From: JAGQNP01 sp038257245
GTDB lineage: Bacteria > Patescibacteriota > Saccharimonadia > Saccharimonadales > JACQNP01
Direction: 5' to 3'
DNA: 5,301 nt
Assembly (NCBI GenBank): GCA_038257245.1
Contig: JBBSJL010000030.1
Span: 1 to 5,301, forward strand
Shown: one piece after another, positions 1-4,375 of the stretch
Numbering within the stretch: position 1 is the stretch's first letter
Layout: every line of letters begins with the position of its first letter
Made by a program: the position numbers and the translations under genes
The notes under the pieces: model-generated
The model's input: only the letters and a program-made list of their open reading frames with translations
Told to the model about the DNA's origin: nothing
Databases searched by the model: none

Positions 1-30
1 ACCTATCTTCAATCTTACAGATACATTTTA

Positions 31-73
31 CCACTAAATTTAATTTAAATACAATTTAAATTAAATTTAGTGG
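31..73. repeat. Perfect 20-bp AT-rich inverted repeat with 3-nt loop
   Basis: The arm at 31-50 (CCACT followed by A/T only) is exactly complementary to the arm at 54-73, leaving only ACA as loop. TTTT before the left arm can also pair with AAAA after the right arm across a small internal loop. Neither side carries a clean T tract, so a standard intrinsic terminator is not well supported. It could be an RNase III-type processing stem in a leader, a weak bidirectional terminator, or a small mobile or palindromic element. Confidence 0.9.
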
Positions 74-137
74 ATTAAAAACCAGGGGAGTTTGTGAATG
101 ATCAGGTAGTTAGAATAATTGTAGTGTTACCGCATGA

Positions 138-166
138 GGTATAAGTTTGCTCAAACCAAGAGTAAA
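138..166 (-). promoter_or_regulatory. Weak leftward promoter candidate
   Basis: On the minus strand TTTACT (166-161) and TATACC (143-138) are separated by exactly 17 bases, each matching 4 of 6 consensus positions. It lies just downstream of the tRNA terminator and points out of the left edge. It could serve whatever leftward gene follows, possibly 23S rRNA, but such a match is expected by chance in AT-rich DNA. Confidence 0.22.
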
Positions 167-197
167 GCAATGTGGAAAAGTGAGTGCTTTCTGTGGG

Positions 198-226
198 AAA
201 TAAAAAAACACCCCTGTTAAGGAGTG
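198..226 (-). terminator. Intrinsic terminator of the tRNA-Ala/Ile unit
   Basis: Read leftward, CACTCCT (226-220), loop TAAC and AGGGGTG (215-209) form a 7-bp stem with one mismatch. It is followed directly by seven T, one A and three T. It begins 10 bases after the encoded CCA of tRNA-Ile. This is the clearest intrinsic terminator in the window and shows that the tRNA transcript ends here rather than running into a downstream 23S gene. Confidence 0.8.
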
Positions 227-235
227 AGTATATAC

Positions 236-312
236 TGGTGGGCGATCCAGGATTTGAACCTGGGACCTCGTCATTATCAGTGACGCGCTCTAACCAACTG
301 AGCTAATCGCCC
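236..312 (-). tRNA. ileT: tRNA-Ile(GAU)
   Basis: A complete 77-nt cloverleaf including an encoded CCA at 238-236. The acceptor stem GGGCGAT pairs fully with ATCGCCC, with discriminator A. The D arm is GCTC/GAGC, the anticodon stem CGTCA/TGACG encloses the loop CTGATAA with anticodon GAT, and the T arm is CCAGG/CCTGG with loop TTCAAAT. It decodes AUC/AUU isoleucine codons and is the tRNA that commonly sits in bacterial 16S-23S spacers. Here it is last in a two-tRNA unit and followed by a terminator. Confidence 0.97.
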
Positions 313-363
313 CGATTAAGGGATATGATGAGAAATGTACTTGGCGAACTAGGCCTTTTAACT

Positions 364-431
364 GTTGGTCAGAGCGCTATGCGCTTTTATTGAGTTTGCA
401 GCCAATGCTGTACCAACTAAGCTAATCGCCC
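364..431 (-). pseudogene. Degenerate tRNA-Ile-like fragment with inverted D-arm copy
   Basis: Leftward from 431, GGGCGATTAGCT and the following D-arm bases match the first 20 nt of tRNA-Ile at 19 of 20 positions (412-431 against 293-312). The sequence then diverges: CTGCAAA sits in a poorly paired ATTG/CAAT stem, and no T arm or matching 3' acceptor strand follows, so no mature tRNA can form. At 364-377, in the opposite orientation, a second D-arm copy (GTTGGTCAGAGCGC) matches that of tRNA-Ile at 13 of 14 positions. The two copies can fold on each other into a long hairpin. It would be co-transcribed with the flanking tRNAs. It looks like a decayed duplication with an inversion; a role in processing is only a possibility. 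Confidence 0.7.
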
Positions 432-448
432 ATTAGCTCGTTAGAGCT
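432..448 (+). repeat. Compressed plus-strand tRNA-Ile D-arm fragment
   Basis: ATTAGCTCGTTAGAGC at 432-447 equals the tRNA-Ile segment ATTAGCTC plus GTTAGAGC with the five bases AGTTG removed, in the opposite orientation to the real gene. It makes a perfect hairpin AGCTC-GTTA-GAGCT (435-448). It abuts the degenerate tRNA-Ile copy ending at 431, so it may be part of the same rearrangement. The match is short and chance is not excluded. Confidence 0.45.
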
Positions 449-464
449 CTATGTCATGTCTCTA

Positions 465-541
465 TGGTGGAGGCACAGGGACTCGAACCCTGGACCCCTG
501 CCTTGCAAAGGCAGTGCTCTAGCCAACTGAGCTATGCCCCC
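465..541 (-). tRNA. alaT: tRNA-Ala(UGC)
   Basis: A complete 77-nt cloverleaf with encoded CCA at 467-465. The acceptor GGGGGCA pairs with TGCCTCC and contains the G3:U70 wobble that is the main alanine identity element. The D arm is GCTC/GAGC. The anticodon stem CTGCC/GGCAG encloses loop TTTGCAA with anticodon TGC. The T arm is CAGGG/CCCTG with loop TTCGAGT. It is the first tRNA of the leftward unit, about 21 nt after the predicted -10 box. Ala precedes Ile here, the reverse of the common Ile-Ala order in rRNA spacers. Confidence 0.97.
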
Positions 542-561
542 ATAGTAGACAGGACTGGGTT

Positions 562-590
562 ATTGTACCCGAAAACCCCCTGTTAGACAA
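562..590 (-). promoter_or_regulatory. Promoter of the tRNA-Ala/Ile unit
   Basis: On the minus strand, TTGTCT (590-585, 4 of 6) and TACAAT (567-562, 5 of 6) are separated by exactly 17 bases. Transcription would start near 555, leaving a leader of about 14 nt before tRNA-Ala. The -35 box overlaps the last codons and the TAA stop of the peptidase gene. With the terminator at 198-226 this defines a self-contained tRNA transcription unit, though read-through from the peptidase gene is also possible because no terminator lies between. Confidence 0.6.
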
Positions 591-1899
591 CAGTTGTTAG
601 ATATCTAACGTGCTCTTTATTGGTTGGGTCGAACTTGCCAGACAGCAGGTAATCAAATATTTCCTTTGGGTTTTTGCCCGATCTTAACTGCTCCACAACG
701 TAGCTTGCGGGTTTTGGAAAGCCCAAGAAATACGCAATATCTTTAGAAAACACAGCCTGAGCTTTAATATTTCCCTCTTCATCCAGATATGCCCTTCCCG
801 TACCACCTCTGAATATTCTATTTACGTGTACCCTGACTTCTATTTCAAATTTATCAATATCTGCTGGCGTTGCGTTTCCTTGAAACCTTATAATCCGCCT
901 TTGGATGCCCAGATCAATAAGCTCCATACGTGTAAGCCGCACACCATTCACGCCGTGCGCCAAAGCTATGTCAACATACCTGTCGCTAAGTTTATCTGGG
1001 ACGACTCCTCCGCTCGCAACAAACTCACAGAGTACACCAAGGCCTTCCTCAAAATCTAGATAGCCTGGCAGTCCAAAAGCTAATGCCTCGTTGTCTGCAG
1101 AGTAACCCGCAACGGCGCGCCCTGCATGTACTCCGACCTCATGTAGCAGTAGCCCAAGTAACTCTTCTTTGGTTTTTACGTCAGGTCGTTCATCTGGAAT
1201 ATCGATAGTCTTGTTGCTTGGATTAACAGAAAACATGGCCTTTCCCTCTGTATTAGTGACAGTCCATTCTAGCCATTTTGCATTTTCATCACCTAGCTTT
1301 GTAAGAGCACCCTTTAAGACCTCCCGAATTTTTGCAGAAGTATAATACGCTTCGCCGGCTAATTTTACGGCTTCAACAAGCATTGGGAAACGCCTGTCTA
1401 ACTCTGTCTTAAATTGAGTTATTTCTTCCTCTGAGTAATTCAATTCTTCGGCAACACTATCAGAACTTAACCCTGTTAAAGCTCCATAAATATCATAAAT
1501 TGCTTTAAGCGCTTCTTGTTTTTGCCGAGTATCAGCAATTACGTCAAAGCATGATAGTTCCTGGTTGATTAGCGTGACTGCCTGCGCTTCATCTGTATCG
1601 CCGTGCATTTCTTTGCTTGCCTCTGTGAATCGTCTAGACCAAAGCGCCTGATCCTCGCCTTCTTCATGCACCTTATGCGCAGCTTCCAAGAGATAGTATT
1701 TGTCTAGCCGTGCTCCCGCTGCACTCTCTTCAAGACTGCCCGGTTCAGTTGACTCAAACTCTGCCCAATAATTACTTTCAAACGGCTGGCATTCAACAAT
1801 TTTATCAGCAAGACTTGGTGATTCAAGATAATCACCTTTATCTGTTGGTTTAATGCTACCGAGTAAGAGTATTGCAGGAGTACTTAGGGTTGTTGCCAT
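583..1899 (-). CDS. Zinc metallopeptidase, DUF1704/MATCAP-like
   Basis: A 438-residue protein. The C-terminal half carries HEVGVH at 253-258, a HExxxH zinc motif followed by R261, GLPGYLDFEEGLGVLCE at 276-292 (E284/E285 being the candidate third zinc ligand), and RIFRGG at 361-366 with FSKDIAYFLGF at 384-394. This order matches the DUF1704 family (PF08014), whose human members MATCAP1/2 are HExxxH tubulin-tyrosine peptidases; the bacterial role is unknown. The N-terminal ~200 residues are acidic, helical and unrecognised. I see no signal peptide or membrane segment, so it is probably cytosolic. The ATG at 1899 has no Shine-Dalgarno sequence; an extended -10 lies 6-12 nt upstream, so the mRNA should be leaderless or nearly so. 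Its end overlaps the tRNA promoter. The substrate cannot be inferred from the neighbours. Confidence 0.85.
   Translation of the reverse strand: MATTLSTPAILLLGSIKPTDKGDYLESPSLADKIVECQPFESNYWAEFESTEPGSLEESAAGARLDKYYLLEAAHKVHEEGEDQALWSRRFTEASKEMHGDTDEAQAVTLINQELSCFDVIADTRQKQEALKAIYDIYGALTGLSSDSVAEELNYSEEEITQFKTELDRRFPMLVEAVKLAGEAYYTSAKIREVLKGALTKLGDENAKWLEWTVTNTEGKAMFSVNPSNKTIDIPDERPDVKTKEELLGLLLHEVGVHAGRAVAGYSADNEALAFGLPGYLDFEEGLGVLCEFVASGGVVPDKLSDRYVDIALAHGVNGVRLTRMELIDLGIQRRIIRFQGNATPADIDKFEIEVRVHVNRIFRGGTGRAYLDEEGNIKAQAVFSKDIAYFLGFPKPASYVVEQLRSGKNPKEIFDYLLSGKFDPTNKEHVRYLTTVV
587..609. promoter_or_regulatory. Two palindromes at and upstream of the tRNA promoter
   Basis: ACAACAGTTGT (587-597) is an 11-bp palindrome overlapping the -35 box, and GTTAGATATCTAAC (596-609) is a perfect 14-bp palindrome next to it. 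Both lie in the last codons of the peptidase gene. Their position suits an operator or activator site, but coding sequence alone could produce them. Confidence 0.3.
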
Positions 1900-1905
1900 T
1901 TAGTA

Positions 1906-1939
1906 ACTATAATTATAGCACGTCCACCCCTGTTTTCAT
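1906..1939 (-). promoter_or_regulatory. Promoter of the metallopeptidase gene (near-leaderless)
   Basis: On the minus strand, TGCTATAAT (1920-1912) is a perfect extended -10. ATGAAA (1939-1934) is a 4-of-6 -35 at 16-bp spacing. A second -10, TATAGT (1911-1906), follows at once and lies exactly 6 bases before the ATG at 1899. Starting from the first box the leader would be about 6 nt; from the second it would be about zero. No ribosome-binding site is present. Confidence 0.65.
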
Positions 1940-1971
1940 ACTAAAGGAAAGCTTCTCATATCAAACTATAC

Positions 1972-2044
1972 TTTTAAGTGAACTTAAAAAAATCCAAGCT
2001 CGAGTAATAAAAACCGCAACTATTTCTTAAATAATACTAAGTAT
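1972..2044. promoter_or_regulatory. Inverted repeats in the divergent control region
   Basis: The 182-bp gap between the divergent genes has two palindromes. TTTTAAGT-GA-ACTTAAAA (1972-1989) has 8-bp perfect arms and sits mid-gap. ATACT-A-AGTAT (2034-2044) lies just before the -35 of the rightward promoter. Both resemble dimeric-repressor sites in spacing and placement. The AT-rich composition makes chance palindromes fairly likely. Confidence 0.35.
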
Positions 2045-2046
2045 CA

Positions 2047-2075
2047 TTTTGTTTTTACTCTTTTTATGTTATAGT
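2047..2075 (+). promoter_or_regulatory. Promoter of the rightward two-gene operon (leaderless)
   Basis: TG-T-TATAGT (2067-2075) is an extended -10 matching 5 of 6 positions. TTTTGT (2047-2052) gives a weak -35 at 17-bp spacing, or TTGTTT (2049-2054) at 15. The ATG at 2082 begins six bases after the box, about where transcription should start, so the mRNA would be leaderless. This decides the start of the downstream gene: codons proposed upstream of it lie in the promoter. Confidence 0.65.
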
Positions 2076-2081
2076 ATGTAT

Positions 2082-2462
2082 ATGAAAAAGCCAGAAACTA
2101 ATCCAGTTACTATTTTTACTGAACGAGTTTCAGAAGTATCTGGTCTTGATATAAATGTAGTTCAAGGTATCTTCACGGCCATTGAAATGAGTAATTTTTA
2201 CGAACTGCGACACCTTAGAGCACCATCTAACAAATTTCCAAAAAAACTCATACAGTTTGTGGTTGATTCGGCCGTCGATTCGCAACCGTATGACGCACTT
2301 TTAGTGCTTTCTATTGTTCAAAATAGCGAAGTATTCAGCATCTGGGACAACCGGATGGCCAAACCCTATAGACAGAAAAATATCACATATGATGATAGAG
2401 TTCCCAGTACAAGTATCAGAACTGTTAGTGGAGGCATCCCCACGCTTGGAAAGAAAAGGTAA
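2082..2462 (+). CDS. Hypothetical protein, 126 residues
   Basis: I do not recognise this protein. An in-frame TTG at 2049 would give 137 residues but would place the first 11 codons inside the promoter, so ATG 2082 (MKKPETNP) is preferred; ATG 2076 is the other option. Residues 10-45 and 52-90 look like mixed amphipathic helices (IFTERVSEVSGL, VVQGIFTAIEM, LIQFVVDSAV, DALLVLSIVQ). The tail from about 91 is basic and probably flexible (KPYRQK near 94-99, GKKR at the end). No signal peptide, cysteine pair, zinc motif or catalytic motif is visible. It is the first gene of an operon, with only 9 bp before the acetyltransferase, so the two are probably made together; the link is positional only. 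Confidence 0.75.
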   Translation: MKKPETNPVTIFTERVSEVSGLDINVVQGIFTAIEMSNFYELRHLRAPSNKFPKKLIQFVVDSAVDSQPYDALLVLSIVQNSEVFSIWDNRMAKPYRQKNITYDDRVPSTSIRTVSGGIPTLGKKR

Positions 2463-2471
2463 ACTTAAAGT

Positions 2472-2969
2472 ATGAACCTTGAGATGCGACAAGCTAAAAT
2501 GCAGGATTCTGGTGAATTGTATGAGTTATTTACTCATGCAGCAGAATTTAAGCATCAGCTTGATGACCATTCATGGCAGGATGGGTTTAGTGCCGAAGGA
2601 GTGAAGTGGATACTCTATCAAGGAATGACCTATGTTGCCTTGCAGGCTGACAAAATTGTTGGCACAACCGCACTAGAATGGAGCGATAAAGACTGGGGTG
2701 AATTGGAACAAGGCGACGCCGGATATATTCGCAGACTTGCGGTCGCAGAAGAAGTCCACGGCCAAGGAATAGGAAGATTCATCTTGGACTGGGCTATGGA
2801 AGAAGTTAAAAGCAAAGATAGAAAATACCTACGCCTAGACTGCGCACAAAACAACACTTCCCTCTGTAAGTACTACGAAAACCAAGGCTTCACTCTAGTA
2901 AAATCCGTAAAATGGCCATCTGACACCGGAAAAGAAACAACAGCCAACCTCTACCAAAAAGAAGTCTAG
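2472..2969 (+). CDS. GNAT family N-acetyltransferase
   Basis: A 165-residue cytosolic enzyme expected to transfer acetyl from acetyl-CoA to an amine. GNAT landmarks occur in order: MRQAKMQDSGELYELF (5-20), the usual first strand and helix; VALQADKIVGTTALEW (55-70), the central beta hairpin; YIRRLAVAEEVHGQGIG (85-101), motif A with the pyrophosphate loop HGQGIG, where H96 replaces the usual Q or R; LRLDCAQNN (120-128); and YYENQGFTLV (134-143), motif B. The length is normal. The substrate is not predictable. It follows the preceding stop by 9 bp. Neither ATG 2472 nor the in-frame ATG 2484 has a good ribosome-binding site; an AAAGG lies about 12 bases before 2472, too far for a strong one. The stop overlaps that of the convergent membrane-protein gene. 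Confidence 0.92.
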   Translation: MNLEMRQAKMQDSGELYELFTHAAEFKHQLDDHSWQDGFSAEGVKWILYQGMTYVALQADKIVGTTALEWSDKDWGELEQGDAGYIRRLAVAEEVHGQGIGRFILDWAMEEVKSKDRKYLRLDCAQNNTSLCKYYENQGFTLVKSVKWPSDTGKETTANLYQKEV

Positions 2970-4033
2970 TTTGCTGAGAGTAGTTTGATTAATGACTTTA
3001 TCTGTCTGTCGTCTGGTTCGTAGATTCCAAACACTATAGCGTATGCAATATACGATTTAAGCAAATCTGTGCCGCTAGTATAAGCAAAGTGGTTTGAATA
3101 CCTGTCAATATTAACGACTCTTTCATAAAGCTGAAAGCCTGCAGCACGCATCCACATCTTACTTCCCTGTGATTTCCTGTTTACATCAAACTTTGGCCAC
3201 ATGCCACTCGCAACAACAAAAATAAATATTGCCATGCAACTTACCAATGCCAAAAGCTGCCCCGGCTCTACTGCATAACGAGGATAGTTAATCCCGAGCG
3301 ATGCCTCTGGATCCACAACAAAAGCAATCATTGCCAAAATGCCGATAATTCCACCTACCCGATAAATAATCTTAAATAACTTCTTAAATTTCTCTTGGCC
3401 ATACTTCTCTTCTTGGCTGAGGTTAAAAATATTATATTGATCGATAAGCTGTACGTGTGCCTTATTTGCCGCGTCAACCAACCGCCTATCAGAAAACGAA
3501 CTCATAATAATTTCTTTCCCAGAGATAAAAATCCATTTTATCAACCACTGTTCGTACTTGTTGTGTGTCGTTGCTATATTAGCTTGTGTGATTTTAATCT
3601 TGTCGTCATCTTGCAAAACAATATCAACAACCCCACGAAACCAGAGGTCCAGCATGGTTGCAATAAGCTCTCTGTGATTGTATTCAAAATCTACAAGGTA
3701 CCCTGCCTCTGCTGGAGTTAGGTATATTTCATACTCTGGAACTATTTGCATTTGTTTCGTCCAATACACTAACCTCATTCGCTGGATTAACGCTCGGAAA
3801 ATCAATGCACTAGTTAGCCAAAGTGGAAGAAAAAAGAACGCCGTTATCGCATAGAATTCGCCTGGGGGCACATCAAATTCACCAAGATTATAATAAGCGG
3901 TAGCGAATTGAAAGGCAGAAAGCACCATATGGGTCAGAATCATAAATCCAAGGAACAGATACAAAAGTGCTATCACCTTCTTTGAATAGAGAATCTCTAG
4001 TGCTGTGCTAGCAAAAATAGAGCGTAAGTTCAT
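2966..4033 (-). CDS. DUF2207-like membrane protein (C-terminal half type)
   Basis: A 355-residue protein with membrane segments near 20-42, 61-83, 226-240 and 258-280, and a weaker one at 327-338. The family signature is LTPAEAGYLVD (105-115) followed by ATMLDLWFRGVVDI (125-138), a small winged-helix-like cytosolic part. Later come AAGFQLYERV (297-306) and AYAIVFGIYE (330-339). This matches the C-terminal part of DUF2207 (YciQ-like) proteins. The large extracytoplasmic beta domain usually at the N terminus is missing; only about 20 residues precede the first membrane segment. Its function is unknown, and a membrane scaffold or sensor is a guess. The start at 4033 lacks a ribosome-binding site, and a poor -10 (CATACT) lies 7 nt before it, so it may also be leaderless. 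Upstream is the hairpin-rich gap. Confidence 0.85.
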   Translation of the reverse strand: MNLRSIFASTALEILYSKKVIALLYLFLGFMILTHMVLSAFQFATAYYNLGEFDVPPGEFYAITAFFFLPLWLTSALIFRALIQRMRLVYWTKQMQIVPEYEIYLTPAEAGYLVDFEYNHRELIATMLDLWFRGVVDIVLQDDDKIKITQANIATTHNKYEQWLIKWIFISGKEIIMSSFSDRRLVDAANKAHVQLIDQYNIFNLSQEEKYGQEKFKKLFKIIYRVGGIIGILAMIAFVVDPEASLGINYPRYAVEPGQLLALVSCMAIFIFVVASGMWPKFDVNRKSQGSKMWMRAAGFQLYERVVNIDRYSNHFAYTSGTDLLKSYIAYAIVFGIYEPDDRQIKSLIKLLSAN

Positions 4034-4079
4034 ATATGAAAGTATGCCTGATAAAAGAGAAATAAGAAATTAACAAATA

Positions 4080-4128
4080 CCCCTCAAGTTCCTACTCGTT
4101 TCTGCCCCGTCGGGTTTTTCCTGAGGGG
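4080..4128 (-). repeat. GC-rich inverted repeat before the DUF2207-like gene
   Basis: CCCCTCA (4080-4086) pairs with TGAGGGG (4122-4128) around a loop that itself contains CCC-GTC-GGG (4107-4113 region). Read leftward, the stem is followed by TATTTGTTAATTTCTTATTT, which is T-rich but not a pure tract. It could therefore be a weak terminator or attenuator 47 bp before the ATG of the membrane-protein gene. Confidence 0.5.
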
Positions 4129-4132
4129 TCAC

Positions 4133-4234
4133 GTCAAACAAACAACCAATAGTCCTAGGACCAGCCCTATTTAATCTCTGGTAAAAAATAGGGCCGACCA
4201 AAGGGAGTTCCGCAGGACTGTTGTTTGGCTTGAC
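4133..4234 (-). ncRNA. Candidate structured RNA, 102-nt rod with internal bubble
   Basis: Three nested paired blocks form a basal stem: GTCAA (4133-4137) with TTGAC (4230-4234), CAAACAAC (4139-4146) with GTTGTTTG (4220-4227), and AGTCCT (4151-4156) with AGGACT (4214-4219). After an asymmetric bubble of 7 against 19 nt, GCCCTATTT (4164-4172) pairs with AAATAGGGC (4186-4194). CTCTGGT in the apical loop can instead pair with ACCAAAG in the bubble, allowing an alternative fold. A stem-bubble-stem rod recalls 6S RNA in outline, but it is shorter and no conserved sequence supports that. The strand is uncertain; minus is chosen because both flanking genes are leftward. It could also be a small palindromic mobile element. 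Confidence 0.4.
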
Positions 4235-4274
4235 TGGTGAGCCCATCACGAAAAATCTGGGGTTTGTTTCTTTG

Positions 4275-4304
4275 CTTACTTTCTGGTCAATACAAGAAAG
4301 TAAG
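4275..4304. repeat. Perfect 10-bp stem hairpin
   Basis: CTTACTTTCT (4275-4284) and AGAAAGTAAG (4295-4304) are exactly complementary around a 10-nt loop. No T tract follows on either strand, so it is unlikely to be a terminator. It is one of the chain of hairpins in this gap. Confidence 0.75.
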
Positions 4305-4375
4305 TCGTAAAAGCTATGAAGTTAGCGACGAAATTTGTATTCGTTTTATAGCTACTCCCATGGGTCCTAAGTGTC

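Larger units (their letters stand above)
1..197. other. Gene-free AT-rich left flank
   Basis: I see no convincing gene here on either strand. The stretch holds a perfect inverted repeat (31-73), a weak leftward promoter candidate (138-166) and a small hairpin (AAAGCA at 164-169 with TGCTTT at 185-190). The leftward transcript leaving the window ends in AAGATAGGT, which vaguely resembles the bases around the 5' end of many 23S rRNA genes. Three to nine bases are too few to claim that, so whether 23S begins at the left edge is open. Confidence 0.5.
4034..4375. other. Gene-free, hairpin-rich stretch
   Basis: About 340 bases with no credible gene. At least five inverted repeats occur in a row: 4080-4128, 4133-4234, 4237-4249 (GTGA/TCAC), 4275-4304 and 4312-4353. 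The last is AGCTAT/ATAGCT around ACGAA/TTCGT. None ends in a clean T tract. I compared it by eye with tmRNA, RNase P RNA, SRP RNA and tRNA hallmarks and found none. It could be an untranslated leader of the DUF2207-like gene, an independent RNA, or the 3' region of the small genes to the right. Confidence 0.6.

Noticed and set aside
94..144. 16-codon + strand ORF starting GTG after GGGGAG
   Set aside because: It is too short to separate from chance, and there is no recognisable product or neighbour.
364..431. A functional third tRNA (Cys-like CTGCAAA loop) between Ala and Ile
   Set aside because: The acceptor stem has no 3' partner, the T arm is missing and the anticodon stem is mispaired, so it cannot fold as a working tRNA.
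826..1059. 77-codon + strand ORF
   Set aside because: It lies wholly antisense to the metallopeptidase reading frame over the conserved C-terminal motifs, has no ribosome-binding site or promoter, and looks like a shadow.
2049..2081. TTG start giving an 11-residue N-terminal extension (MFLLFLCYSMY) that looks like a short signal peptide
   Set aside because: These codons coincide with the -35 and extended -10 boxes of the promoter, and the transcript should begin near 2082, so they are probably not translated.
2301..2857. Two minus-strand ORFs (2301-2492 and 2630-2857) antisense to the hypothetical protein and the GNAT gene
   Set aside because: They are covered by better-supported genes, the GNAT motifs confirm the + frame, and the antisense translations are low-complexity and lack starts with ribosome-binding sites.
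3395..3721. 108-codon + strand ORF
   Set aside because: It is antisense to the DUF2207-like signature region, and its hydrophobic sequence is what the reverse of that frame produces.
4081..4375. tmRNA, RNase P RNA or SRP RNA in the structured gap
   Set aside because: I looked for the tmRNA TTCGA-type tRNA half and ALAA-like tag, the RNase P GAGGAAAGTCC block and the SRP GGAAG apical loop on both strands, and found none.
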